A DNA stretch of 50,777 bases from Flavobacteriales bacterium (GCA_021739695.1 JAIPBM010000032.1:1-50777); one strand, 5' to 3'. Counted from the stretch's first letter, positions 1 to 8,819 are shown. Program-made: numbers and translations. Notes: generated from the sequence alone by a model not told the origin.

Positions 1-165
1 GAATAACGAATCGGGAATCAGGTCAGCGGAGGTCAGCCTGGTTTTGACCACAGGAGCCAAAATATCGACATCCCACTGGGCTTGAGAAAGGTCTTCCTTG
101 CATCCCGAAAAGATGGTCAAGCCAATAATTACACAGAGAAAAACGGCAGAAAATAAACTCTTCAT
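1..165 (-). CDS. Lipoprotein, N-terminal fragment cut by window edge
   Basis: Reading from the ATG at 163-165 toward the window start gives 55 codons without a stop. The product begins MKSLFSAVFLCVIIGLTIFSGC, split here as MKSLFSAVFLCV / IIGLTIFSGC: a short basic n-region, a hydrophobic core and a lipobox ending at Cys22. This is a signal peptidase II leader, so the mature protein should be lipid-anchored, probably in the outer membrane as is common in Bacteroidota. After the Cys comes a polar stretch (KEDLSQAQWDVDILAPVVK). The 'WDVDILAPV' style is seen in Bacteroidota lipoproteins of unknown function. The C-terminus lies outside the window. A competing frame over the same bases lacks these features and was discarded. 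Confidence 0.75.
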   Translation of the reverse strand, partial: MKSLFSAVFLCVIIGLTIFSGCKEDLSQAQWDVDILAPVVKTRLTSADLIPDSLF

Positions 166-280
166 CAGCTATGTCCAAAAGTAAAAAATAACGCGGCTTC
201 GGCCGATTCAATTCCTGCGAGAGGAATTTGTGAGAATCTGGGTTGTGCTTACAGAACTACTAAGGTTGGTGATTGATTTG

Positions 281-1564
281 TTAATACCCGTACTTGGTTT
301 TCCAAAGTTCTTTTAGCCGTTTGCGGTCAGCAAGTTCGCGGGCGTTGTTCTGTGGTTCGTAGAGTCTGCTTCCAGCGATTTCGGACGGCAAGTACTCAAG
401 ATTCACGAAGTTGTTTTCGTGATCATGAGCATAGTCGTAATCCTTCCCGTATCCAATTTGTTTCATCAATTTGGTAGGAGCATTGCGCAAATGCAACGGA
501 ACATTCAGGTCTCCAGATTCGGCCACCAGTTGTTTAGCGGTTTTTATTGCCTTGTAGGTTGCGTTGCTTTTTGGAGAATTCGCGAGGTAAATAGCTGTCT
601 GCGATAAGATTATTTCTGCTTCCGGATAACCAATAACGTTAATGGCCTGAAAGCATCCATTGGCCAGCACGAGAGCAGTAGGATTTGCAGCGCCAATGTC
701 CTCAGACGCCAATATAAGCATACGTCTTGCAATGAATTTCGGGTCTTCTCCTCCAGCAATCATTCTCGCCAACCAGTAAACGGATGCGTTCGGGTCGCTG
801 CCACGCATTGATTTAATGAACGCTGAGACCACATCGTAATGATTTTCTCCTTCCTTGTCGTACTTGGACATGGTGTTTTGAAGACATTCTGTGGCAAAAG
901 CATTGGTAATCGAGACGGTTTTATTCGAATTGGAGTTGACAATCAATTCAAGATTGTTCAGCAATTTTCTGGCATCGCCTCCTGAAAACCGCAGCATCGC
1001 CTCGCTTTCAGCAATCTTTATTTTTTTGTTCGTAGAGCTTTCCATTTCGAGACGCCCTTTTTCCATCAGTGTCTCGAGATCAGAGCGTTCTAGCGATTTG
1101 AGAATGTAAACTTGGCACCGGGACAATAGTGCTGAAATCACTTCGAAAGACGGATTTTCGGTAGTTGCACCTATCAATGTCACCAAGCCCTTTTCCACAG
1201 CACCAAGTAGCGAATCTTGCTGCGATTTGCTGAACCTATGAATCTCATCGATAAATAGAATGGGCTTGCCATTTTGCGAAAACATTCCCTGATTCTTTGC
1301 CTTGTCAATCACTTCACGCACATCCTTTACACCAGAGTTGATGGCGCTGAGGTTGAAGAACGGCCGATTCATTGTGGCCGAAATGATATTGGCCAAAGTT
1401 GTTTTTCCAGTTCCTGGAGGTCCCCAAAGAATCATCGAAGGGATTTGACCAGAACCGATGGCCGTTCTCAATACCGAGTTTTTACCCACCAAATGTGCTT
1501 GCCCAACATACTCGTCTAAAGTAGCGGGCCTTAAACGCTCGGCTAACGGTGATTCAAGACTCAT
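281..1564 (-). CDS. rarA: Replication-associated recombination protein A (AAA+ ATPase)
   Basis: RarA/MgsA is a clamp-loader-like AAA+ ATPase that acts at stalled replication forks; family members interact with SSB. The 427-aa product starts MSLESPLAERLRP and has Walker A GPPGTGKT at about 48-55, Walker B LFIDEIH at about 103-109 and a sensor segment GATTENPSF near 132-140. The C-terminal half has the typical RarA helical/tetramerisation region (GGEDPKFIARRM, ASEDIGAANP). An upstream in-frame start would add 91 very Lys/Arg-rich residues that are the antisense of the neighbouring TPR gene, so I chose the ATG at 1562-1564, which gives the usual family length. It follows the upstream TPR gene by 22 bp and is probably the last gene of that minus-strand operon. 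Recognition is secure; the operon link is inference. Confidence 0.95.
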   Translation of the reverse strand: MSLESPLAERLRPATLDEYVGQAHLVGKNSVLRTAIGSGQIPSMILWGPPGTGKTTLANIISATMNRPFFNLSAINSGVKDVREVIDKAKNQGMFSQNGKPILFIDEIHRFSKSQQDSLLGAVEKGLVTLIGATTENPSFEVISALLSRCQVYILKSLERSDLETLMEKGRLEMESSTNKKIKIAESEAMLRFSGGDARKLLNNLELIVNSNSNKTVSITNAFATECLQNTMSKYDKEGENHYDVVSAFIKSMRGSDPNASVYWLARMIAGGEDPKFIARRMLILASEDIGAANPTALVLANGCFQAINVIGYPEAEIILSQTAIYLANSPKSNATYKAIKTAKQLVAESGDLNVPLHLRNAPTKLMKQIGYGKDYDYAHDHENNFVNLEYLPSEIAGSRLYEPQNNARELADRKRLKELWKTKYGY

Positions 1565-1586
1565 GTGAGCTTCAGTAATGTTGTGC

Positions 1587-2525
1587 TTATTTCTCCTCGG
1601 AATCTGATTCCGATTCTTTAGCAGGCTTTTTAGCTTTCTTTTCCTTCGGCTCTTTTTCCGCCTCTTCAGGTTGTGATTCCTGCTCTTCTTCCACGCAATG
1701 AACGTCTGCAAGTGTTTTTGCCTCTTTGCTTCCCAGTTCTGCCGCTGCTGCAAGATCCTTGCATGCCGTTTTTGGTTTGCCAGATTCAATCTTTGCTTTT
1801 GCCCTATGAAGGAAAGCATCCGAAAACTGAGGGTCAAGTTTTATTGCTTTGCTGAAATCTTTGACAGCATCCTTGTCGTTTCCCTGCAGCAGAAGGATTT
1901 GACCTCGATCATCGTGATATGTGGCTGTGTTTTCACTCAATTCAATGGCTTTAGTGAAATCTGAGATTGCGCCAGCAGTATCTGTCAAAGCAAGTTTTGT
2001 CCATGCTCGGTGGTTGTACGCTTCGTGGAATTCGGGAACCATACTGATGGCCTGATCATAATCTGGTAAAGCCAATTCGTGCTGGTTATTGAGGCTTCTT
2101 GCGTGTGCCCGACTTTCATATGCATTCGGATAGTCGGGTTTCAGTTCAATTACTTTACTGAAATCTGCAATTGCTCTCCGAAGATCTTTTCTCTCTACGT
2201 AGCAGAAACCGCGGTAATTGTACGCCTTTATCAACGTTGGATCCAGCTCCAGCGCTTTGTCAAAATCAATGATGGCGTTCATATAATCGGCAAGTCGCAT
2301 GTAAGTTGAACCGCGCATGATGTACGCTTCGAAATAGTCTGGTTTCAACTCCAACGCTTTATTGAAGAAACCGAGCGCCTTCTCATCTTCACCTCTGTTA
2401 GTGTGAAGCAGACCTTGAATAAAATTGTCCTTAGATGTTTGACAGTTTGCGTTGAAATGGCCAAGGAAAACCAACCCAATTGCTAGAAGGATGAAGTAGG
2501 AAAAGGGCTTCTTGGTGAGCGCCAT
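1587..2525 (-). CDS. Secreted TPR-repeat protein with charged C-terminal tail
   Basis: 312 aa. It has an N-terminal signal peptide (MALTKKPFSYFILLAIGLVF, probably cleaved near NANCQ), then about six or seven tetratricopeptide repeats of the type A-x-x-x-Y/F-x-x-A-I-x-L-x-P. The last 40 residues are almost only Glu, Lys, Ser and Pro (an acidic/basic tail after VHCVEEEQ). TPRs are protein-interaction scaffolds; no enzymatic motif is visible. It is third-generation in a run of four TPR genes, 5 bp downstream of the previous one and 22 bp upstream of rarA. An envelope or periplasmic location is likely from the leader. The partner is unknown. Confidence 0.88.
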   Translation of the reverse strand: MALTKKPFSYFILLAIGLVFLGHFNANCQTSKDNFIQGLLHTNRGEDEKALGFFNKALELKPDYFEAYIMRGSTYMRLADYMNAIIDFDKALELDPTLIKAYNYRGFCYVERKDLRRAIADFSKVIELKPDYPNAYESRAHARSLNNQHELALPDYDQAISMVPEFHEAYNHRAWTKLALTDTAGAISDFTKAIELSENTATYHDDRGQILLLQGNDKDAVKDFSKAIKLDPQFSDAFLHRAKAKIESGKPKTACKDLAAAAELGSKEAKTLADVHCVEEEQESQPEEAEKEPKEKKAKKPAKESESDSEEK

Positions 2526-2530
2526 ATCTA

Positions 2531-3082
2531 TTAATTCTGAAGTGCTAAGAGTGCTTCTTTCGCTCGCATCACACCATTTTCGTAAGCTCTAGCCAGATCC
2601 TGAATTCCCTTTTCATTGTTGTGCAATTGCAGGTAAGTAATTCCTCGGTTGAAAAACGCCTTGCCATCAGATGGATTCACGTCTAGCGCACGCGTGAAAT
2701 CATCAATCGCTCCTTGATGGTTTTTCAATTGCAGCTTCACAACTCCTCTGTTTGTGTACAGTTCACAATCTTCATTGTTCAATTGAATCGCACGATCCAG
2801 GTCTTCAATTGCTTTTTCAAACGAACCAAGAATTGTTGCTATTTGTGCTCGATTGAATAACGCGTCTTCGTGATTGGGATTGATGTCCAACGCGGCCGTG
2901 AAATCGGAATATGCAGCACTTATTTCGTTAGCGAAAAAATAGGCTAAACCTCTGTTATAAAGAATATCAGAGTTGTTGGCATCAAGCTTCAACGCCTCCG
3001 AATAGTCATTTGCCGCGCCATCGAAGTCTTTGGATTCAAACTTCAGATCACCATCGGTAATAAACTGTTCGGCACTTTTCAT
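2531..3082 (-). CDS. TPR-repeat protein, probably cytoplasmic
   Basis: 183 aa, built almost wholly of TPR motifs (for example GAANDYSEALKLDANNSDIL and AIDDFTRALDVNPSDGKAFF). It has no signal peptide, unlike its three neighbours. A TTG two codons upstream is also open, but the ATG at 3080-3082 gives a clean start and leaves a 7-bp gap to the stop of the upstream TPR gene. The 5-bp gap to the next gene supports co-transcription. Either it works in the cytoplasm, or it is a paralogue that lost its leader. No catalytic domain is visible and its partner is unknown. Confidence 0.85.
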   Translation of the reverse strand: MKSAEQFITDGDLKFESKDFDGAANDYSEALKLDANNSDILYNRGLAYFFANEISAAYSDFTAALDINPNHEDALFNRAQIATILGSFEKAIEDLDRAIQLNNEDCELYTNRGVVKLQLKNHQGAIDDFTRALDVNPSDGKAFFNRGITYLQLHNNEKGIQDLARAYENGVMRAKEALLALQN

Positions 3083-3089
3083 GTTCAAA

Positions 3090-3806
3090 TTATTGGTTAC
3101 AGCGCGACTGAATGTAATCGTTCGCTTCGGCTTGTCCCATTTCGCCTGCCAAATACCAGTCTATACAGGCTCCTGCATTATCGCCTACCAGGCTTTTGCA
3201 TACGCCTCTGTTCATGTATGCAGAGCCATATTCAGCATCTATTAGAATCGCTTTGTTAAAATCGTCAATGGCACCATAGTAGTCCTTTAGTTCACGCTTG
3301 GCGAAACCACGATTATGAAGTGCGGTTTTGTTTTTCTCATTAATGTTAATGGCATAGTTGTACGATTTCATCGCTTCTATGTAGTCTGCCGGTTGTTGAA
3401 AGAAATATGCATCGCCCATCCGCACGTATGCCAGTTCGTTCTTTGGGTCTAATTCAATAGCCTTCTTGCAGTCTTCAATGGCACTTTTGTAGTCTTTCAT
3501 GTCTACGTAAATCGCACTTCGCAGAGCGTATGCGGCACTATTCGCCTCATCCAATTGAATGACCTTATTAAAATCCTGAATGGCTAGAATTCCTTTTCCT
3601 GAACCGTATTTCGCCTCGCCACGTTTTAGTAGGTAAGTGGTGTTTTCTTTATCTCCAGCAATGGCTTTGTTGAATGCGTCTATTGCTTCAGCATAATTTT
3701 TAGATTCCAACTGTGTAAGCCCAGTTTTAAAAGACTCTTCGGCTGTTTGAGAATAGGTAAGTGTGCAAACGAGGGCAAAACTGATGACAAGTACGAGTTG
3801 CTTCAT
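3090..3806 (-). CDS. Secreted TPR-repeat protein
   Basis: 238 aa from the ATG at 3804-3806. It starts with a signal peptide (MKQLVLVISFALVCTLTYSQ) and then has about six TPRs; the last ends with a Cys pair context (GACIDWYLAGEMGQAEA and a terminal SRCNQ). An upstream TTG would add 12 residues ahead of the leader and spoil the signal peptide, so it was rejected. The C-terminal 'GDNAGACIDWYLAGEMG' block is shared in form with the next gene (GDINGACDDILKAQKLG), which supports recent duplication. Likely periplasmic or outer-membrane-associated scaffold. Confidence 0.87.
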   Translation of the reverse strand: MKQLVLVISFALVCTLTYSQTAEESFKTGLTQLESKNYAEAIDAFNKAIAGDKENTTYLLKRGEAKYGSGKGILAIQDFNKVIQLDEANSAAYALRSAIYVDMKDYKSAIEDCKKAIELDPKNELAYVRMGDAYFFQQPADYIEAMKSYNYAININEKNKTALHNRGFAKRELKDYYGAIDDFNKAILIDAEYGSAYMNRGVCKSLVGDNAGACIDWYLAGEMGQAEANDYIQSRCNQ

Positions 3807-3885
3807 GAATAAATTGGCTTTTGAGCGGCCAAAAATACTCAACTGAATAAATGAACTGGAGTTTTTTTAAGCCGAATAGTTCAGC

Positions 3886-4491
3886 TTAATGTTCACAATA
3901 TTCAGAATATGACGCCATCGCTACCATATAACCCAGTTTTTGAGCTTTTAGAATATCATCGCAAGCACCGTTGATGTCGCCTTTCAAGAATTTGATCTCA
4001 CCTCGTAGAGTATACGTTTTTGCGTAAGCAGGGTCGAGTTTGGCAGCCGTGTCAAGGTCTTTGATGGCTGCGTTGTAGTTCTTCACTTCCTTGAGCGCTA
4101 AACCTCTGCCCAAGTACGAATCCTTGTCGCTTGGATTCAATTCAATGGCAGTTGTGTAATCAGTGATGGCTCCACTGAAATCATTCAATTTTCTTTTAGC
4201 TCGACCTCGATTGGCATAAGCATCGCTATAATCACCTTTTAGAGCAATAGCGATATTGTAATCTTTCAATGCACCGTAGTAATCGTCCAATTCATCTTTC
4301 ACATATCCTCGATAGTTGAAAGCCTTAATGTATCTTGGGTCAAGTTCAATGGCCTTGTTCAGGTCGTTAAGCGCCCCTCTAAAATCTTGGGTTTTGGCTT
4401 TGGTTTCGGCTTTACGATAATATTCCTGCGCTGTTTGGGCTTGACCAAACACGCAAGAGAAAGTAATCAACAGAGTGAACAAATACCGCAC
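3886..4491 (-). CDS. Secreted TPR-repeat protein (GTG start)
   Basis: 201 aa. It starts at a GTG (rc of 4489-4491) giving a signal peptide MRYLFTLLITFSCVFGQAQT, then four to five TPRs (ALNDLNKAIELDPRYIKAFN and similar). No ATG lies upstream in frame, so the GTG is the best start. It is the first gene of the TPR-rarA run, 79 bp ahead of the next. The C-terminus (CDDILKAQKLGYMVAMASYS) matches the paralogue downstream. Role beyond protein-protein scaffolding cannot be told from sequence. Confidence 0.85.
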   Translation of the reverse strand: MRYLFTLLITFSCVFGQAQTAQEYYRKAETKAKTQDFRGALNDLNKAIELDPRYIKAFNYRGYVKDELDDYYGALKDYNIAIALKGDYSDAYANRGRAKRKLNDFSGAITDYTTAIELNPSDKDSYLGRGLALKEVKNYNAAIKDLDTAAKLDPAYAKTYTLRGEIKFLKGDINGACDDILKAQKLGYMVAMASYSEYCEH

Positions 4492-4507
4492 AGCGGTAAA
4501 AGTATTA

Positions 4508-4537
4508 CAAATTCGAATCCAAGCATTTTGTCAGCAA
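4508..4537 (-). promoter_or_regulatory. Possible promoter of the TPR-rarA operon
   Basis: On the minus strand a TTG (rc of 4535-4537) lies 19 bp before CGAATTTG (rc of 4508-4515). The latter matches the Bacteroidota -7 consensus TAnnTTTG at all but the first two positions. The start codon at 4491 follows closely, so the leader would be very short. Weak evidence from one site. Confidence 0.25.
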
Positions 4538-4640
4538 TGGATTCGCTACACGTTTTTCCGAATTCTTAAAGTTCAGTGTTCTACGGAATAGGAAATTGGA
4601 GCTTGACTAATGCAAACTGATCGGCACTACTCAATCGAGA

Positions 4641-5447
4641 TCATTCGTTTTTTGATAGTTTGACCTTTACCCAAAATCTGATGGGGTCAGCGTATTTGTT
4701 GTAGGAAGTTGAGTTACGCATGGCCATTCCAGCGGCAGTGCTTCCTGTTGGGCTGTTCATACCGTAAGGGTCAGAAGAGTTTGTCCTTCCCATCGCCCTA
4801 TCGCCTGCAGTAACTCCCTGGTTTGCCTGTGTCACATCTGCTTGAGAAAGTGCACGGTCATTCTGAGGAAACTCATATCCACCAGTTTCAAAGCCAACAG
4901 AAATCACGTCTTCTTGTGCTGTGAAAAGCTCAACAGGTATAATGGCGCGATAGACCAATGAACGCGTGCTGTCAAAACTCAATGAAACCGTAATTCCTTT
5001 CGTTTCTACCTTATTGAAAATAGGAGTGGTAACGTCACCCAATTTTACATATCCGTCAGTCGGGATCATTTGATCAAGTCTTTCTCTGCCAAGCAGTATG
5101 CTTTGGTCGTAATCGTTGCCATATTCTTCCAATTCTGAAACCGGAACTTTATCTGAATAGACCGGAAATTGAATTTCATTCTTCTGTTTGTTCTTCGCGG
5201 TTCCGTCAATGAAAAGTCGCAGTCCAGTTGTAAGGATTTTTTGGATTGTGAGTTGGTCCATCACATCAAAAGAGACGTAAAGATTCTTTTCATCGTTCTC
5301 AATATTGTATCTGATTTTCGAATCGGCATGGTAAAAGCGAAAAGCAGAAGACTTGGTTTGTGGTTTCTTCCAATTGCTTTCGTAAAGTTTATTCGAACAA
5401 CCGAAGGAAATGATTGCGATTAAAAGAAGGATGATCGTGTTTCTCAT
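4641..5447 (-). CDS. Outer-membrane-type lipoprotein of unknown function
   Basis: 268 aa from the ATG at 5445-5447. Leader MRNTIILLLIAIISFGC gives a lipobox with Cys17. The middle part (about 45-200) looks like a beta-rich module: alternating hydrophobic strands such as IRYNIENDEKNLYVSFDVMD, 'LFIDGTAKNKQKNEIQFPV' and SVGFETGGYEFPQND. A low-complexity Ala/Gly/Asn/Ser-rich stretch (about 205-250) comes before a final strand with WVKVKLSK. This layout resembles a carbohydrate-binding or DOMON-like beta-sandwich, but I do not recognise a family. Alone between the TPR run and the VWA gene; relation to either is unclear. Confidence 0.75.
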   Translation of the reverse strand: MRNTIILLLIAIISFGCSNKLYESNWKKPQTKSSAFRFYHADSKIRYNIENDEKNLYVSFDVMDQLTIQKILTTGLRLFIDGTAKNKQKNEIQFPVYSDKVPVSELEEYGNDYDQSILLGRERLDQMIPTDGYVKLGDVTTPIFNKVETKGITVSLSFDSTRSLVYRAIIPVELFTAQEDVISVGFETGGYEFPQNDRALSQADVTQANQGVTAGDRAMGRTNSSDPYGMNSPTGSTAAGMAMRNSTSYNKYADPIRFWVKVKLSKNE

Positions 5448-5499
5448 GTTGCTGCAAAGGTTCAAATTTCATCGGATTCTTTGCCGTTTTACAGAAACA

Positions 5500-5526
5500 G
5501 GAAAGACTGCCCGAAAGCAGCCTTCC
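5500..5526 (-). terminator. Probable intrinsic terminator of the VWA gene
   Basis: Just after the stop of the VWA gene, the minus strand has GGAAGGCTGC - TTTCGG - GCAGTCTTTCC, a stem of 9-10 pairs with one bulge, followed by a moderately U-rich stretch (TGTTTCTGT). It separates this gene from the lipoprotein downstream. Confidence 0.5.
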
Positions 5527-5548
5527 CATCACCCAACCAAACAACTCT

Positions 5549-7834
5549 TTATTCCATTACCATCGCCAACTCTGCAAGTCGAATGAATTCAGCCCGTCTG
5601 CCGTCTTCATCACTTCCTTTGCTTTTTTCGGCCATGTCAATGACTCTTTGGATTTGCCCTAACCGTTGGGCTTTTTCCAGTTCTTTGTCCAATAGGATCA
5701 TTCCGAACTGAGCAAGCGCAGCTGAAAACCGCATATTGACTGAACTTGAGTCAAGTTCGGCACTTTGGTTTGCCAACGGTTTGATCAAAAGTTTACTCAC
5801 GTCTCCATCAGGTTTTTTGTATCGCAGTTTGACGGTCAATAGCTCATCGTCATTTCCAGCTGCAAGCACGGGCTTAGCAAGTTGGTATTTCAGCGTGTCG
5901 ACCAATGGACGGCCATCGGGTAGAATGCTTCCTGCAGGAATCACTTCGTAGAGGGCTGTCACCGTATGACCAGCACCCAATTCGCCAGCATCTTTCCGGT
6001 CATCGTTGAAGTCTTCTGCTGCCAAACGTCTGTTCTCATATCCGATAAGTCGATATGCCAACACATTCCCAGGATTGAACTCAACTTGGATCTTTACATC
6101 CTTGGCAATGGCGAAAAGCGTTCCCCAGAATTCCTGCACCAATACTTTTTGAGCTTCTTGAAGATTGTCGATGTAGGCAAAGTTGCCGTTGCCTTTATCG
6201 GCCAGTTTCTCCATTTTCTGATCTTGAAAATTTCCGGTCCCAAATCCTAGAACCGTAAGAAATACACCAGATTCTCTCTTTTTCTCAATCAGTTTTTCCA
6301 ATCCTTCATCCGAAGAAACGCCCACGTTGAAATCGCCATCTGTACAAAGGATCACGCGGTTGTTTCCTTTCTTGATGAATTCCTTTTCGGCAATAGAGTA
6401 AGCAAGTTCGATGCCTGCACCGCCTGCAGTAGAACCTCCTGAACTCAACCTATCAATAGCCTCAAGCAGCTGCTGTTTCTTGTCGCCTGAAGTTGAAGGT
6501 AGCACCAGCCCAGCAGCACCAGCATAGACCACAATCGAAATCTTGTCGGTTTCCTCCAACTCCTTCACAAGAAGTCGCAGTGATTGCTTCAGAAGGGGAA
6601 GTTTATCTTGGTCTGACATGGAGCCTGACACATCAATCAGAAAAATCAAGTTGTTCTTCGGACGTTCTTCCATTTGAAGTTCTTTACCCTGCAAACCGAT
6701 GTGCACCAACTTATTTGCCGAATTCCAAGGACAGTCAGCTACTTCTGTTATAATGTTGAAAGGGTCTTCACCTTCAGGTTGAGGATAGTCGTATTTGAAG
6801 TAGTTGATCATTTCCTCAATTCTCACAACTTCCACGGGAGGTAATGAGCCCATATTCAAGCTTCTTCGGATCTGGCTGTATGAAGCCGCATCCACATCAA
6901 TAGAGAAAGTCGAAAGTGGTTCTGCAAATACATTTTTGAATGATTGTTGCCTGTACAGATCATAGCCTGCGGTAAGTCCTTCTGGCTTCAGATGTTTCTT
7001 TTTCCTACTTGAATTATCCTCGCGGGCAGAAATAATTCTTAGATCTCGGAATCCAGCGCTAGTTGTAATAGAGACAACTCCACCATTGGCATCACCAAAT
7101 TGTGCTGGAATTCCGCTTGTCAGCACCTGAACTTGTTCATAAGCCGCTTGTGGAAGCGATGAGCTTCCGCGGACTTTCACGCCATCGATGTAAGTGCTGG
7201 TTGAGCCATCGCGTGAACCTCGGATTAAACCGATTGAACCGTCATTGTTTTGCACTCCAGCAACCGTAGTTACTACGGATGCTGCTCCACGACCTGCCAT
7301 CTTCTGGATGTTTGATCCAGAGACAATGGAATTCTTGGAGTTTCTTCGTGATGAGCTAGAAGTGTTGTCACCTGAAAGGAGGTTTCCACCACCATGTCTG
7401 TAAGGAAACAGACCATTGCTAGTTACGGTCATTGCAGAGCCACCATCTTTTTCTATCAGCGGAACCATATAGTTGACAATCTGAACTTCGTCCAGTTTGA
7501 TGCCAGTCTGCAGATGGAAGTCTACCGAAATGTTCTGTTCGGCTTTTACGATAACTGATTGCTTCTCTTCAGCTTGAAAACCAACGCTTGATACTCTTAA
7601 GTTGTAAGGACCAGGCTGAAGTCCACGTATCTTGTACAGGCCGTCAAAATCGGTCGCCATGCCAGCTATTTGTTGACCGGATTGAAGAACTAATACACTC
7701 GCGAAAGGTATTGGTTCACCCTTTTCGTCTGTAACGATTCCGTAAATCCCTCCAGTTCCTATTTGGGCCAACGCCAATGATGTTATCATCAAGTGGCTGA
7801 TAATGCCGAGTAATATTTGAATGAGCTTTTTCAT
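5549..7834 (-). CDS. Secreted VWA protein with CarboxypepD-reg and TonB-plug-like domains
   Basis: 761 aa. Order: signal peptide (1-24, ending ALAQ); carboxypeptidase-D-regulatory beta-sandwich (about 27-112, with GIVTDEKGEPIPFASV and a DFDGLYKI motif); a TonB-receptor plug-like segment (about 118-260, with PLIEKDGGS, MAGRGAASVVTTVAGVQ, STSTYIDGVKVRGSS and GIPAQFGDANGGVVSITT); a YfbK-type VWF N-terminal region (about 288-390, SIDVDAASYSQIRRSLNMG); a von Willebrand A domain (about 394-560) with the MIDAS motif DVSGSMS at 401-407 and TDGDFNVG near 498; and a C-terminal beta-rich region. No outer-membrane barrel follows the plug, so this is not a TonB receptor. VWA domains bind metal and partner proteins. 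The product is probably exported, as an adhesion or assembly factor. It shares leader style with the genes at 7954 and 20075. Confidence 0.88.
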   Translation of the reverse strand: MKKLIQILLGIISHLMITSLALAQIGTGGIYGIVTDEKGEPIPFASVLVLQSGQQIAGMATDFDGLYKIRGLQPGPYNLRVSSVGFQAEEKQSVIVKAEQNISVDFHLQTGIKLDEVQIVNYMVPLIEKDGGSAMTVTSNGLFPYRHGGGNLLSGDNTSSSSRRNSKNSIVSGSNIQKMAGRGAASVVTTVAGVQNNDGSIGLIRGSRDGSTSTYIDGVKVRGSSSLPQAAYEQVQVLTSGIPAQFGDANGGVVSITTSAGFRDLRIISAREDNSSRKKKHLKPEGLTAGYDLYRQQSFKNVFAEPLSTFSIDVDAASYSQIRRSLNMGSLPPVEVVRIEEMINYFKYDYPQPEGEDPFNIITEVADCPWNSANKLVHIGLQGKELQMEERPKNNLIFLIDVSGSMSDQDKLPLLKQSLRLLVKELEETDKISIVVYAGAAGLVLPSTSGDKKQQLLEAIDRLSSGGSTAGGAGIELAYSIAEKEFIKKGNNRVILCTDGDFNVGVSSDEGLEKLIEKKRESGVFLTVLGFGTGNFQDQKMEKLADKGNGNFAYIDNLQEAQKVLVQEFWGTLFAIAKDVKIQVEFNPGNVLAYRLIGYENRRLAAEDFNDDRKDAGELGAGHTVTALYEVIPAGSILPDGRPLVDTLKYQLAKPVLAAGNDDELLTVKLRYKKPDGDVSKLLIKPLANQSAELDSSSVNMRFSAALAQFGMILLDKELEKAQRLGQIQRVIDMAEKSKGSDEDGRRAEFIRLAELAMVME

Positions 7835-7953
7835 GACTTATATTTTTTAGGGTTTGAGATGTGACCGTCCTGAGGAAGGCTTTTGCCGTCCGATGTTCAG
7901 GTCAGTTTCGAAAATGTTTTTTGGGGAAGATGAGGTCTTCCCAAGACCGAAGG

Positions 7954-8481
7954 TTATTTCTTGCTACGCCAACTCGTCAAGGCCAGGAAGCTTGTTGTAT
8001 CAACAGATACGATGGCACCGGAATGGTTTGCGGGTTCTTTTCCGTGAAATTCAGATGGAGGAACACAGCATTCACAGATACAACCAAAGCCGCATGGTTT
8101 GATGCAATAAGGGCGATAGGCTGAACAGATCACAGAACTGAGTTGAACGCCCCAGCGCATTTCAATTGGTGGTATGCTGACCTCGTTTCCATCAATTCGA
8201 ATATCTCGGATATACTTAGATGAGAACCCGACACTGGAAATCTTTAGGTCGTAAAGCCCTGATTCTACATTGCCCAGAATGAAATTTCCCTCAGCATCGG
8301 TGATGATGCCCGCTGAAATTTGCGAATTCTTCATCAACAGGATCGTGCATAATGGAATAGCCTCTTTCGATTCGCTGACCACGGTACCGAAAATGGCTCC
8401 AGCATGTACTTGAGCCAGCGTTGTGGAAGTAATCAGCAATTGACCAAGAACTCCCATTAAAATGTGTACTAGATTTTTCAT
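7954..8481 (-). CDS. Small secreted CarboxypepD-reg protein with Cys-rich segment
   Basis: 175 aa from the ATG at 8479-8481. Signal peptide MKNLVHILMGVLGQLLITST...LAQ is closely similar to that of the VWA protein. A carboxypeptidase-regulatory-like beta-sandwich (about 25-105; GTVVSESKEAIPLCTILLM, TDAEGNFILGNVESG, YDLKISSVGFSS) is followed by an unusual Cys-rich stretch (about 115-140; ICSAYRPYCIKPCGFGCICE then CC), with eight Cys in roughly 25 residues. A short polar tail ends the protein; no T9SS domain or plug is left. The upstream leader is homologous to that of the gene at 20075-21367. Probably a truncated paralogue whose plug position has become a Cys cluster; function unknown. Confidence 0.75.
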   Translation of the reverse strand: MKNLVHILMGVLGQLLITSTTLAQVHAGAIFGTVVSESKEAIPLCTILLMKNSQISAGIITDAEGNFILGNVESGLYDLKISSVGFSSKYIRDIRIDGNEVSIPPIEMRWGVQLSSVICSAYRPYCIKPCGFGCICECCVPPSEFHGKEPANHSGAIVSVDTTSFLALTSWRSKK

Positions 8482-8571
8482 GACTTTGAGTTTTAAGGGT
8501 TCATAAATCAGATGCGCGCCATCCATTCTATAAAGTTCCTCAAGTCAATCGCGATAATCAATTCATTGTAA
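8482..8571 (-). promoter_or_regulatory. Leader/promoter region shared with the gene at 20075-21367
   Basis: Two 14-bp words, AGATGCGCGCCATC (8510-8523) and TCAATTCATTGTAA (8558-8571), recur upstream of the paralogue at 21398-21411 and 21446-21459. The spacing is exactly the same (48 bp start to start) and the distance to the start codon is nearly the same. Shorter matches (TAAAGTTC, TTCAxGTCTA) lie between and beyond them. This argues for a conserved promoter or 5'UTR. The rest of the 386-bp gap up to the tetR gene holds the tetR promoter and otherwise nothing I can name. Confidence 0.6.
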
Positions 8572-8819
8572 AGCGATAAATTTCAAGTCTACGAGTACGG
8601 GTTTTAGTTTGGTTGACACTCATTTTGAACTAAAACAGGAATGCTAATAATCACCAATAAGCTCATATTTAAAACACAGGTGTTAATTACAGGTCCAAAC
8701 TGGCAATAAGCACCGTTTCCGTGATTGAGATTGCGTGTGTTGATTACGTTTCAAGCAAATAATCTTGTTTCACGGTTCCTGAAAAATCTCTCGATTTTCA
8801 AGATTCAATTTGAAATAAT

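Noticed and set aside
23-211. 62-aa minus-strand frame at the left end
   Set aside because: It overlaps the better lipoprotein frame (1-165), which has a start, signal sequence and lipobox; this frame shows none of them.
1565-1837. N-terminal extension of rarA
   Set aside because: The added 91 residues are the antisense of the TPR protein's charged tail; the family starts at the downstream ATG.
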